The notes under the pieces are model-generated. The model was not told the DNA's origin. It ran no database searches and saw only the letters and a list, made by a program, of their open reading frames with translations. The position numbers and the translations under genes were made by a program. From the NCBI GenBank assembly GCA_964517605.1, contig CAZFCE010000009.1, positions 62,001-126,000 on the forward strand: DNA of 64,000 bases, read 5' to 3'. The DNA comes from J095 sp964517605 (GTDB lineage: Bacteria > Chloroflexota > Anaerolineae > 4572-78 > J111). Below are positions 8,273 to 16,318 of this stretch, in pieces (positions within the stretch are counted from its first letter, which is position 1; the number at the start of each line of letters is the position of its first letter).

Positions 8273-9892
8273 TTAGCCCGCCGCCGGCGGCAAAACGCGC
8301 TGGCGTTGTTGTTGCAGCAGTTTGTTGCACAGGCCGATGCGCTCTTGCAACTGCTGCTCGGTGCAGTCTGATTGGCTTTTTACCCGCTGCAACCGGTTGA
8401 GGTGAGCGTGAATGTGGTGGTATGGCAAACCCGACTGGTGATGGTATTGCGTTACCAAAGCGCCGATAACCCGGCTTAAATTGGCAATACGCTCGCTTTT
8501 GGTGAGCGCCTCAACCCGCTCTGTTACCTGCTGTTCAACCACGTATTTCATTTGAGCCGGCGGCGGAGCCAGCGCCGGGTCGTTCCAGAGCAACAACTGC
8601 CCGCCGTTCACAATAATCGCTTCAACCCCGCTGTTGGTGGCCGGCAACGGCTGCCAGCGTAAAGCCGGGTCTTGCGGCAGGTCGTCATCCTTTTGAGCCG
8701 CTTCATCCATAGGCAACAAACTGGCCGAAAGGTAGTGGCGCTGTTCCTTTTCCACCTGTTCGGCCAAAATTTTCAGGCGGATGTCCGCCGGCAGGTAGCA
8801 GTACGCCACCTGCACGCCCGCCGGTTGCGGCGTTACCCGCACAATACGCCCCAAAAACTGCCGAAAGTACATTTTGGTGGCCACGGTAGTGGCGTACACG
8901 CCCACCCGCAACCGGGGAATATCCACGCCTTCGCTCACCATATTGCAGGCCACCAGCCACGGAGTGCGCCCGGCGGCGTACCGTTTGATTTTACGCGATG
9001 CCTCGCTGTCATCCGAAAGCGCCACCGTGGGCCGCACGCCGGTGGTTTCGGTTAGCAGGTCGGCCAGTTGCCGGGCGTGATCCTGGTCGGCGGCTACCAG
9101 CAGGCCGCCCGCGTCGGGGTGTTCGCGCCGGGTTTCGAGCAGCATGGCGTGGGCGTCGGCCAGCACCGGCCTGATCCAGCCGCTCTGGGGATCGAGCGCC
9201 ACGCGCAGCCGGCGGGCGGCGGCGGTTTGGTACAGTTCGTCAGAGAAATTAACCTGCACCAGGTCATCGGCTTCCGTCCAGGCAATATCGCCGCCGTAGG
9301 TAAAAAAGGCCACCGACCGGCACACGCCCTCTTGAATGGCCCGGCCATAGGTGTATTCGTAGTCGGGCTTGCTCACATCATCCTGGTAGCGCACAAAGGG
9401 GATGGTGTTGTTGTCGCTCCGAAAGGCCGTGCCCGACAGCGACAGAATAAACCCGGCGGCCTCAAACGCCTGCAACAGCGAGTTGCCCCACAACAGGCCG
9501 TTGGCGGCGTGGTGAACTTCATCCAGAATTACCAGCGCGTTGCGGCTGATTTTGTGAAAAAACAGGGGGCGGTTGGCAACCTGATGGTAAGTTACCACCA
9601 ACCCCTGATAATCGGCGGCCAGCCGGCTTTTGTTGCCAAAACTGCTATCCAGATGCAGGCCAATCCGGTTGGCGGCCTGCGCCCATTGCAACCGCAAATG
9701 CGCGGTGGGCACTACAATAATCACTTTAGAACGGTTGAGGGTTTTTAGCTGGTGACAGCACACCTGCAACGCCGCCGTGGTTTTGCCGGAGCCGGGAGTT
9801 GCTTCCCAAAGCAGCGTGTTAACCCGGTTGGCCAGGTTGCGGTGGTAACAGGCCAATGCTTCTTGTTGCCAGGCTCTAAGTTGCAAGTTCAT
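8273..9892 (-). CDS. SF2 DEAD/DEAH-type helicase (type III restriction Res-like)
   Basis: A 539-aa superfamily 2 helicase. Walker A is 'ATPGSGKTT' (31-39), motif II is DEVH (124-127), motif III is 'LSGTAF' (about 153), and motif VI is 'QFLGRIVR'. The two RecA lobes are complete. The C-terminal 120 residues are basic, Gln-rich and helical, perhaps for nucleic acid binding. No restriction or methylation gene adjoins, so this is a solitary helicase, perhaps in DNA repair or defence. The assignment to superfamily is firm; the biological role is unknown. Confidence 0.85.
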   Translation of the reverse strand: MNLQLRAWQQEALACYHRNLANRVNTLLWEATPGSGKTTAALQVCCHQLKTLNRSKVIIVVPTAHLRLQWAQAANRIGLHLDSSFGNKSRLAADYQGLVVTYHQVANRPLFFHKISRNALVILDEVHHAANGLLWGNSLLQAFEAAGFILSLSGTAFRSDNNTIPFVRYQDDVSKPDYEYTYGRAIQEGVCRSVAFFTYGGDIAWTEADDLVQVNFSDELYQTAAARRLRVALDPQSGWIRPVLADAHAMLLETRREHPDAGGLLVAADQDHARQLADLLTETTGVRPTVALSDDSEASRKIKRYAAGRTPWLVACNMVSEGVDIPRLRVGVYATTVATKMYFRQFLGRIVRVTPQPAGVQVAYCYLPADIRLKILAEQVEKEQRHYLSASLLPMDEAAQKDDDLPQDPALRWQPLPATNSGVEAIIVNGGQLLLWNDPALAPPPAQMKYVVEQQVTERVEALTKSERIANLSRVIGALVTQYHHQSGLPYHHIHAHLNRLQRVKSQSDCTEQQLQERIGLCNKLLQQQRQRVLPPAAG

Positions 9893-10184
9893 ATCAGAAT
9901 GGATGTAGCCGTAAATAAACCAAAACTGGGTTGCACAAACAGAAACCCGCTGATTATAGGCGGGTTAAACCAAACCACAAACAACCGGCCCGGTTTTGGG
10001 TTGGAAATTAATATTATGGTTGCGGGTTGGGGGCGAGCCGGTGACGCCTGCCGCGCAAGTTTGGCGGCGCGGTTGCTAGAGGAAGGAGATCAGGTATAAT
10101 TTTAGTGTTGGCGGCGCAGATAATACAACACCGCCGGTTAAAAAATTTAGCCTCCGGGCGATTATTGTTTGGAAACCCAAAATT
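9893..10184. other. divergent intergenic region with promoters and a gene remnant
   Basis: On the minus strand toward the helicase, TTTGTG (9981-9976), 17 nt, TATAAT (9958-9953). That -10 lies in the loop of a 7-bp inverted repeat AACCCGC/GCGGGTT (9944-9950 with 9960-9966), a possible operator. On the plus strand, TTGCTA (10073-10078), 16 nt, TATAAT (10095-10100) points to the AI-2E-family gene. Confidence 0.5.
10016..10099 (+). pseudogene. TrkA-N (Rossmann) start remnant, 28 codons
   Basis: Starting at ATG 10016 the frame reads an NAD-binding fold start: 'MVAGWGRAGD' with GxGxxG, then 'LAARLLEEGDQV' and a stop. This is close to the first beta-alpha-beta of TrkA/KtrA-type K+ regulatory domains. 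Nothing of the remaining domain follows; the last codon merges into a TATAAT promoter. It is either a decayed gene end or coincidence; a pseudogene is my reading, with limited confidence. Confidence 0.35.
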
Positions 10185-11276
10185 ATGCCCAATCCGTGGA
10201 GTAATCTAACCAGAGCCGTGGCGCTGGGGCTGTGCCTTGTTTTTTTTGGATGGTTTTTTTCTACCATCCAGCCATTGCTGGACCCGTTTATCATTGCGGC
10301 CTTGCTGGCTTATACCCTAAGCCCGGTGGTTAAAGTCGCTCAAACGCGGCTGCGGCTGTCGCGGTTGTGGGCGGTATCGCTGGTTTATTTTTCCAGTTTG
10401 GCCCTGTTAATCACCGTGCCCAGCGTTCTCACCCCGATAGCGGTTGAACAGGCCACCAATCTATGGGACGATTTAGTGAAGATAGAAGGTCAACTGGAAA
10501 CTACCCTGGCGCAGCCGGTTTTTATCGCCGGGCAGCAACTTCATTTGGGGCAGATATTGGCCAATCTGTTAAAAGTGACCAACGCCTCGCTATCGCCCAC
10601 CGCCGAAGGGGCGCTGGCGGTGCTGCATACCACCTCGACCAGCCTAGTATGGCTGCTCATCATCCTGATTGGTGTTTATTATTTACTGCTCAATGGCGAA
10701 GATTTGCGGGATTGGTGCGTGCGCCTGGCCCCGGAAGCGGTACAGCCGGATATTCACCGGCTGTTACTGGAGATTGACGACATCTGGCAAGCCTATTTGC
10801 GCGGCACGTTGTTGTTGATGGTGATTGTGGGGATTGTGTTTTCGGTGGTGTGGATGGCCATTGGCCTGCCCGGCGCGTTGGTGTTGGGGATTTTGGCCGG
10901 CCTGTTAACCGTAATCCCCGATGTGGGGCCAACCATTGTGGCCACGCTGGCGGTGGTGGTGGCCTTTTTCAAGGGATCAAACGTGCTGTCTGTTTCAAAA
11001 ATATCGTTTGCGGTGCTGGTTTTTGCCATTTACTTTGTGCTAATCCAGGTTAAGTCCATCTGGCTGCGGCCCCGGATTATGGGGCATTTTCTGCACCTCA
11101 ACGAAGGGCTGGTGTTTGTGGCTATTATCAGCGCCACAGTTTTATGGGGAATTTTGGGGGCGCTGATTATTATCCCCCTGCTGGCTACCGTGGGGGTGAT
11201 TGGGCGCTACCTGCGCTGCCGCATTTTGGGCCTGGAACCCTGGCCCGACGACACATTACCGGAGAAAACAGCCTGA
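10185..11276 (+). CDS. AI-2E family (PerM/YdiK-type) membrane transporter
   Basis: A 363-aa polytopic protein of the AI-2E/PerM exporter family. Three N-terminal helices ('GLCLVFFGWFFSTIQPLLDPFIIAALLAY') precede a soluble insert (about 90-150) and then a multi-helix C-terminal half. The conserved family segment 'GLPGALVLGILAGLLTVIPDVGPTI' and the final 'GHFLHLNEGLVFVAII...LGALIIIPLLA' are clear. Members export varied small molecules or Na+; the substrate cannot be read from sequence. No strong RBS is seen before ATG 10185. Confidence 0.85.
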   Translation: MPNPWSNLTRAVALGLCLVFFGWFFSTIQPLLDPFIIAALLAYTLSPVVKVAQTRLRLSRLWAVSLVYFSSLALLITVPSVLTPIAVEQATNLWDDLVKIEGQLETTLAQPVFIAGQQLHLGQILANLLKVTNASLSPTAEGALAVLHTTSTSLVWLLIILIGVYYLLLNGEDLRDWCVRLAPEAVQPDIHRLLLEIDDIWQAYLRGTLLLMVIVGIVFSVVWMAIGLPGALVLGILAGLLTVIPDVGPTIVATLAVVVAFFKGSNVLSVSKISFAVLVFAIYFVLIQVKSIWLRPRIMGHFLHLNEGLVFVAIISATVLWGILGALIIIPLLATVGVIGRYLRCRILGLEPWPDDTLPEKTA

Positions 11277-11282
11277 TGCCTC

Positions 11283-11321
11283 AATCCCGCTACGTTACAT
11301 TTGAACGCAGCGGGATTTTTA
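11283..11321 (+). terminator. intrinsic terminator after the AI-2E-family gene
   Basis: Inverted repeat AATCCCGCT/AGCGGGATT (11283-11291 with 11309-11317) with an inner ACGTT..AACG pairing and a T run. It lies between convergent genes. Confidence 0.8.
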
Positions 11322-11341
11322 TTTTGAAGCGAACATCGCTA

Positions 11342-12142
11342 CTACTTGACGTTCCGCACCAAAAAATCCGGGTTGCGGCAGCTTTTGGCCGCCTTATTCA
11401 ACACCTCGGCGCTGCACGGAACCGGATTCCCATCCACCGAAAAACACACGTACAACTCGGTTAAAAAGCGGCCCGAACCGGAGCAGTACACCGCCAGGGA
11501 TGACTCACTGAGGGCGGGGTTGGCCGCCACAAAGTCGCTTTTGAACTGGTTGGATGTTACCCGCACCGGCTGCGCCGGAGCCTGGTACGCCGCCGGAATC
11601 ACCACCGACTCTTTTAGCCGTTTTGACAAAGCCAAATATTGGGCCGGCGGCAAACCAGAACAGGTGCCGTGCTTGTCCCATTCGTGGTCGTACAATTTGA
11701 GGCTGGGATAAAGCCCCTGAAACTGCCGCTTTACGTCATCCGGCAGCTTTTGGGTAGAGCAATTGCTGGGGTAGCCCTGGTTGTACTGCGGCCACAGCCC
11801 GTGCAGCACAAACCCCAGCTTTTTACCGGGGCTGCATTGCTGCGGGTCCTTGTTGCCGTTGCTGTTGCAATAATCCGGCGACCACGACAGCGATAGCACG
11901 TAAAAATCAAAGTCGGCGGATGAAGCCGGCGAGGTATCGGGTTGAACCGCCGGTGGCGGGGTGGATTCTTTCGCCGGCAGGGGGGTATCTACCGTTACCG
12001 GCGTGGCCGGCTGCGGAGGAATCACCTCGCCGATTTCACCGGTGGTTAAATACCGGTAGGCAAACACGCTTAACACTATAATTGCCGCCAACGCGGTGGT
12101 AAGGGCGCTGGCCTGTTTTCTGCCTTGATTGGGATTGCTCAT
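11342..12142 (-). CDS. membrane-anchored ribonuclease T2 family protein
   Basis: A 266-aa exported RNase T2. An N-terminal transmembrane segment (about 14-30) and a Pro/Thr-rich linker (40-75) are followed by the T2 fold. Both active-site segments are intact: CAS I 'HGLWPQ' (from His114) and CAS II 'HEWDKHGTC' (153-161), giving the catalytic His/Glu/Lys/His set. Several Cys residues suggest disulfides outside the membrane. The enzyme would cleave single-stranded RNA through 2',3'-cyclic phosphates, perhaps for phosphate scavenging given the adjoining Na/Pi and Pst genes; that link is inference. Confidence 0.9.
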   Translation of the reverse strand: MSNPNQGRKQASALTTALAAIIVLSVFAYRYLTTGEIGEVIPPQPATPVTVDTPLPAKESTPPPAVQPDTSPASSADFDFYVLSLSWSPDYCNSNGNKDPQQCSPGKKLGFVLHGLWPQYNQGYPSNCSTQKLPDDVKRQFQGLYPSLKLYDHEWDKHGTCSGLPPAQYLALSKRLKESVVIPAAYQAPAQPVRVTSNQFKSDFVAANPALSESSLAVYCSGSGRFLTELYVCFSVDGNPVPCSAEVLNKAAKSCRNPDFLVRNVK

Positions 12143-12210
12143 GATGTTTTACCTGTGAGTGGAGTAAAAAGATGGGCCTATTGTGCCATTAAAAGCCAAC
12201 GTAAGCAACC

Positions 12211-13947
12211 CTAGCCGGCAACCGGTTCTTCAAGGGCCGGCGGCAGGGGCAACGGCCTGAACTCCGTGGCCGTTTCGGTGGCGGCTTTGGCCACCCGTTT
12301 GGCAAAGTAATACACCCGCTTAAGGTACTCAATAATCTCCGTCTCTATTCTAAAAGTGTCCAGCCGATTGGGTTCGGCGGCGGTGAGCCGGTGCACCAAA
12401 TGCTCCTCGGCTTCATCGGCCAGCCGGTTAACCTCCAGCTTGGCGGCAATCACCTCTTCGGCCAGAGGCCGGTTGGCCGTTACCAGCGCCTCAACCGATT
12501 TTTCTACCGACCAGCACACTTTGGCGTGCAGCGCCAACAAAATCTGCTGAGTTACCTGGCTCATTTCAACCTGCTGTTGCAGGCGGGTGTGGCCGGCTTC
12601 AACCAGGTTGGTTTCCACCATGTCGCCAATGTTTTCCAGGTGGTTGGCCACGGCCATGCATTCGGCCAGCTCGCTGGATTCACGCGGCCCCAGGTTAACC
12701 TGAGACAACCGGCCCAAATACGTTACAATGGCTCCGTACAGCAAATCTACGTTATCATCCATTGCCGCCATTGCCGCCAACTCCGCCTCGGAGCCGTGGA
12801 ACACGGTGGGCAGGGCAATCCGCACCATTTGGCCGGCGTAGCTGCCCAAACGCCCCAATTCCAGCCGCACCCGGTCTAAGGCGATGCCGGGCGTTTGGAA
12901 CAGGGTATCGTCCAGGTAGCGAGGCGTAGCCACTGCCGCCCGGGGTTGGGGCCGCAGCGGGATGAGCCGGTTTATTAGCGTAACCAGCGGCGTGGTAAAC
13001 CAGATAAAGATAAAGGCGTTGCCCACGTTAAAAATAGTGTAAGCATTGGCAATCTGGCGGGGAGCCTCGGCGGCAATCCGGGCCAGCCCGGTAAGGCCGG
13101 GGTGAGTCGGAGCCATAAACCGGGCCATTGCCGCCAGTTGCCCGGTGAAGAACAACCAAATGAGCACGCCGGCGCTGCGGTAGAGCAAGTTGAGCACCGC
13201 CGCCTGCACCGCCTCGCGGGGGCGGCCAATCGAGGCCAGTAGCGGAGTAACCGCCGCGCCAATGTGCGCCCCAAACATTAACCCCAGCCCGGCTTCTAGC
13301 GATAAAAACCCTTGCGACGCCAGCGCCATAACCAACCCCACCGTAGCGGTGGCGCTTTGAATGAGCGCGGTAAACACCAGCCCCAGCAGCAGCCCCAACA
13401 ACGGATTTTCTAGCCAGCGCATTAACGCCAAAAACGAATCAACATTGCTCAGTGGGCGGGTGGCTTCGCCCATAATGTTCATGCCAAAGAACACCAGCCC
13501 CAACCCCATCACCATCGCCCCATATTGCCGGATAGGTTTGTTTTTGGCCACAAACAGCAATAAAAAGCCCAGGCTAACCAACCCCAGCGCCGACCGGGTA
13601 ACTTTAAACGCCACAATCTGCGCCGTAACCGTGCCCCCAATCCCCGCGCCCAGCAATACCCCCACCGATTGAGGCAACGCCATCAGCCCGGCGGAGATAA
13701 ACCCCACCAGCATTACTGCTGTTACGGACGAGGATTGAAAGATGGCGGTAACTACAATGCCTACCAGCACCCCTTTAAAGCGGTTGGTGGTAAGTTTAGC
13801 CAACAGGCTCTTCATGCGGCTGCCCGCCACCAGCTTGAGGGCGGTGGTCATTTGCTCCATGCCGTACAAAAACAGCGCCAGCCCCCCCAATAGTTGAATG
13901 ATAACCGCGCCAACTGTTAACGAATTAGTAAGGTTGCCAGAATCCAT
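12211..13947 (-). CDS. Na+/phosphate cotransporter family protein with PhoU-like tail
   Basis: A 578-aa NptA/YjbB-type protein. Two inverted PNaS repeats carry the signature QSSS (in 'AIFQSSSVTAVML') and the matching 'ALIQSATATVGLV'. The C-terminal 200 residues form a helical PhoU-like domain ('SSELAECMAVANHLENIGDMVETN'). The family moves phosphate with sodium, and the PhoU-like tail is thought to regulate it. It is divergent from pstS across a 527-bp region with 11-bp repeat arrays, suggesting shared phosphate control. GGAGACAACC precedes the ATG. Confidence 0.9.
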   Translation of the reverse strand: MDSGNLTNSLTVGAVIIQLLGGLALFLYGMEQMTTALKLVAGSRMKSLLAKLTTNRFKGVLVGIVVTAIFQSSSVTAVMLVGFISAGLMALPQSVGVLLGAGIGGTVTAQIVAFKVTRSALGLVSLGFLLLFVAKNKPIRQYGAMVMGLGLVFFGMNIMGEATRPLSNVDSFLALMRWLENPLLGLLLGLVFTALIQSATATVGLVMALASQGFLSLEAGLGLMFGAHIGAAVTPLLASIGRPREAVQAAVLNLLYRSAGVLIWLFFTGQLAAMARFMAPTHPGLTGLARIAAEAPRQIANAYTIFNVGNAFIFIWFTTPLVTLINRLIPLRPQPRAAVATPRYLDDTLFQTPGIALDRVRLELGRLGSYAGQMVRIALPTVFHGSEAELAAMAAMDDNVDLLYGAIVTYLGRLSQVNLGPRESSELAECMAVANHLENIGDMVETNLVEAGHTRLQQQVEMSQVTQQILLALHAKVCWSVEKSVEALVTANRPLAEEVIAAKLEVNRLADEAEEHLVHRLTAAEPNRLDTFRIETEIIEYLKRVYYFAKRVAKAATETATEFRPLPLPPALEEPVAG

Positions 13948-13966
13948 TGGTTGTCTCCTTGGAAAA

Positions 13967-14001
13967 GAATTACGAACTATGAATTACGAGCTACGAATTA
14001 C
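13967..14001. repeat. heptanucleotide tandem repeat (GAATTAC type), 5 units
   Basis: Five exact 7-nt units: GAATTAC, GAACTAT, GAATTAC, GAGCTAC, GAATTAC. They lie just upstream of the cotransporter start. Related units occur at 38454-38481, 55192-55226 and 61284-61311. Confidence 0.8.
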
Positions 14002-14134
14002 GGATTTTTATCCGGTGTGATGCGCCGGCAGGTTGGTAATGGCTCCTGGTTTATTGGGGGTGAGCCTATAGTTTGATTATAGCTTTGCCGGTGGTAGCAG
14101 GCCACACGTAAAGCCTAATCTGCCCCGAGCATAG

Positions 14135-14233
14135 AGGATGATTAAAGGATGATTAAAGGATGATTAAAGGATGATTATAGGATGATTATAGGATGATCGA
14201 AGGATGGTCGAAGGATGATTAAAGGATGCTTAC
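14135..14233 (-). promoter_or_regulatory. nine-unit 11-bp direct repeat array, candidate Pho boxes for the cotransporter
   Basis: Nine abutting 11-bp units with plus-strand consensus AGGATGATTAA. On the minus strand they read TTTAATCATCC, close to TTTAACCATCC in the pstS-side array and to the cyanobacterial Pho-box form PyTTAAPyPy(A/T) at 11-bp spacing. Units 4-7 vary (..TTAT, ..TCGA), and unit 9 ends CTTAC. The orientation points to the cotransporter; a minus-strand TATAAT lies at 14081-14076. Confidence 0.6.
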
Positions 14234-14301
14234 AGAATGGCCGGCCAATAAACGGCTTTTGGCCTGACTTTACCGTTTATTGGGCCGTTTGTAAAAAATA
14301 T

Positions 14302-14381
14302 TTAACAAAACTTTAACCATCCATTAACATTTTATTAACAGCCAATTAAATGTTGTTCAACACAATAAACAGGCTGATAAT
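14302..14381 (+). promoter_or_regulatory. Pho-box-type promoter of the pst operon
   Basis: Hexamers begin exactly every 11 nt: TTAACA 14302, TTAACC 14313, TTAACA 14324, TTAACA 14335, TTAAAT 14346, TCAACA 14357. The -10 candidate GATAAT (14376-14381) begins 13 nt after the last unit. Direct TTAACA-like repeats at 11-bp period are the established recognition pattern of PhoB/PhoP-type response regulators. No such regulator gene is in the window. Confidence 0.75.
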
Positions 14382-14474
14382 AAATAGCGATTATCGCGTT
14401 AACGGCATCTCTGCCACCCTTATTACCGGCAACAAAACCGGGGTGGCCCCTTATTTGAGAAGGAGGATCATACA

Positions 14475-15377
14475 ATGGCTGTATTTAAACTGCGAGCCTG
14501 GCTGCTGCCGGTTGCGCTGTTGCTAACCGGGCTGGCCCTGGCCGGTTGCGGCGGCAGCGCGGCTCCGGCGGCGGCCAAACAGAGCCGCGCTATTCAAAAT
14601 AAAGGCTCGGATACGCTGGTAAACCTGGCGTTGGCCTGGGCCGAGCATTACCGCACCATAAAACCGGAGGTGGCCATTGCCGTAACCGGCGGCGGCACCG
14701 GCACCGGCCTGGCGGCGCTCATTAACGGCACGGTTGATATTGCCAACGCCTCGCGCAAAATGAAGGATGACGAGATTGGGCAGGCCCGCGCCAACGGCAT
14801 CGAACCGCAGGAGTTTACCGTGGCGGTTGACGCGCTGGCCGTGCTGGTGCACCCCTCTAACCCGGTTGACCGGCTGACTATTGACCAACTGGCCGACATT
14901 TTTACCGGGCGCATTACCAACTGGAAAGATGTGGGCGGCAACGATGCGCCGATTATCCTGTTATCGCGTGAAACAAACTCGGGCACGCACGTTTACTTTT
15001 TGGAGCAGGTGGTGCGCAAGGGCAGCAAGGAGAACAAGGATATTTTTGCCCCGCAAACGCTGTTAATGCCGTCATCGGTGGGCATTACCAGCGAGTTGAG
15101 CCGCAACCCCAACGCCATTGGCTACGACGGCCTGGGCTACGTAACCGAACACGAAAAGGTGCTGGCCATTGCCAAAAACGGCAACTCGGCGTATGTGCGG
15201 CCCAACGCCCAAACCGGCGGTGATGGCAGCTACCCCATTGCGCGGGAGTTGTATATGTATACTGCCGGCCAACCCGACCAGACGATTAGCGATTACCTCA
15301 CCTGGATTAAAGGGCCGGAAGGCCAGGCGATTGTAACCCGGCTAGGCTTTGTGCCGCTATCGGAGAAAACCCAATGA
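14475..15377 (+). CDS. pstS: phosphate ABC transporter substrate-binding lipoprotein
   Basis: A 300-aa PstS. A lipoprotein signal ends at 'LALAGC' (Cys25). Phosphate-binding segments include 'GTGLAALINGTVDIANASRKM' and 'LSRETNSGTHVYF', which carry the expected Ser/Arg/Thr contacts. It delivers phosphate to PstC/PstA outside the membrane. AAGGAGG precedes the ATG, and the upstream Pho-box-like array predicts induction by phosphate limitation. The stop overlaps pstC by 4 nt (ATGA). Confidence 0.95.
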   Translation: MAVFKLRAWLLPVALLLTGLALAGCGGSAAPAAAKQSRAIQNKGSDTLVNLALAWAEHYRTIKPEVAIAVTGGGTGTGLAALINGTVDIANASRKMKDDEIGQARANGIEPQEFTVAVDALAVLVHPSNPVDRLTIDQLADIFTGRITNWKDVGGNDAPIILLSRETNSGTHVYFLEQVVRKGSKENKDIFAPQTLLMPSSVGITSELSRNPNAIGYDGLGYVTEHEKVLAIAKNGNSAYVRPNAQTGGDGSYPIARELYMYTAGQPDQTISDYLTWIKGPEGQAIVTRLGFVPLSEKTQ

Positions 15378-16318
15378 GCACCATTGAAGATACCCGTTTT
15401 ACCGCCGCGCCAACTCCCGCTCCCCGCGCCAAACGCAACTGGCCCGAAACGCTGATCGAAGGGTCCATCCACGTGGCCGGGGTTTCGACTATTTTTATAG
15501 TGGCGCTGATCTTTTTCTTTCTCATCCGCGAAGGGTTGCCCGCTTTTTTGGACATACCGTTGCGGCAGTTGTTTGGCTTGCGCTGGTACCCCATTGAGAG
15601 CATGTTTGGCCTGCTTTCGCTGATTGTGGGATCGCTGTTGGTAACGGCGGGGTCAATTATCATTGCCCTGCCGCTGGGGTTGATTACCGCCATTTACCTG
15701 GGCGAAATTGCCCCGCTGTGGCAACGTGAAATCCTTAAACCCCTGATTGAAATGCTGGCCGGCATCCCTTCGATTGTGCTGGGCTTTTTGGGCTGGGTGG
15801 CGCTGGCTCCGCTGGTGCAAAATATGGGCGCGCCCACGGGGCTAACAGCCTTTACCGGCTCGCTGATTTTGGCCTACATGGCGCTGCCCACCATCATCAG
15901 CATTTCAGAGGATGCGCTGTACGCCGTGCCCAAAGAGTACCGCGACGGGGCGCTGGCCATTGGCGCAACGCAATGGCAAACCATCTGGCGGGTGGTGCTG
16001 CCGGCGGCCCGCTCTGGCCTGGTGATTGCGGTAATGCTGGGCATTGGCCGGGCCATTGGCGAAACTATGGCGGTGATGATGGTAACGGGCAACGCGGCCA
16101 ATATTCCGGCGCTGGGGCCAGACATCTTCTTTCAGCCGGTGCGCACCATGACCGCCACCATCGCCGCCGAAATGGGCGAGGTGGCGCGGGGCAGCCTGCA
16201 CTACAACGTGCTGTTTGGTATTGGCATTGTGCTGTTTGTAATCACCTTTGCCATTAACTCGCTGGCCGGCAAGCTGGTGGGCGGACAACCCGCCCGCAAA
16301 CGGGGAGGCCAGTTATGA
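15374..16318 (+). CDS. pstC: phosphate ABC transporter permease PstC
   Basis: A 314-aa permease with six transmembrane helices. The cytoplasmic coupling loop is intact ('LAIGATQWQTIWRVVLPAARSGLV', EAA-like). The family segment 'GIPSIVLGFLGWVALAPL' is present, as is the 'IGRAIGETMAVMMVTGN' helix. It overlaps pstS and pstA by 4 nt each, so translation is coupled. Confidence 0.95.
   Translation: MSTIEDTRFTAAPTPAPRAKRNWPETLIEGSIHVAGVSTIFIVALIFFFLIREGLPAFLDIPLRQLFGLRWYPIESMFGLLSLIVGSLLVTAGSIIIALPLGLITAIYLGEIAPLWQREILKPLIEMLAGIPSIVLGFLGWVALAPLVQNMGAPTGLTAFTGSLILAYMALPTIISISEDALYAVPKEYRDGALAIGATQWQTIWRVVLPAARSGLVIAVMLGIGRAIGETMAVMMVTGNAANIPALGPDIFFQPVRTMTATIAAEMGEVARGSLHYNVLFGIGIVLFVITFAINSLAGKLVGGQPARKRGGQL

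Larger units (their letters stand above)
13948..14474. other. divergent phosphate-regulatory intergenic region
   Basis: A 527-bp space between the Na/Pi cotransporter (minus) and pstS (plus). It contains heptamer repeats (13967-14001), a minus-strand TATAAT (14081-14076), a nine-unit 11-bp tandem array (14135-14233), a six-unit 11-bp-phased TTAACA array (14302-14362) and a plus-strand -10 (14376-14381). No ORF is supported. Confidence 0.8.

Noticed and set aside
8273..9892. Part of a restriction or defence system
   Set aside because: No methylase, nuclease or other defence gene adjoins the helicase.
14135..14233. Possible CRISPR array
   Set aside because: Units are only 11 bp and directly abutting, with no spacers; they fit regulator sites instead.
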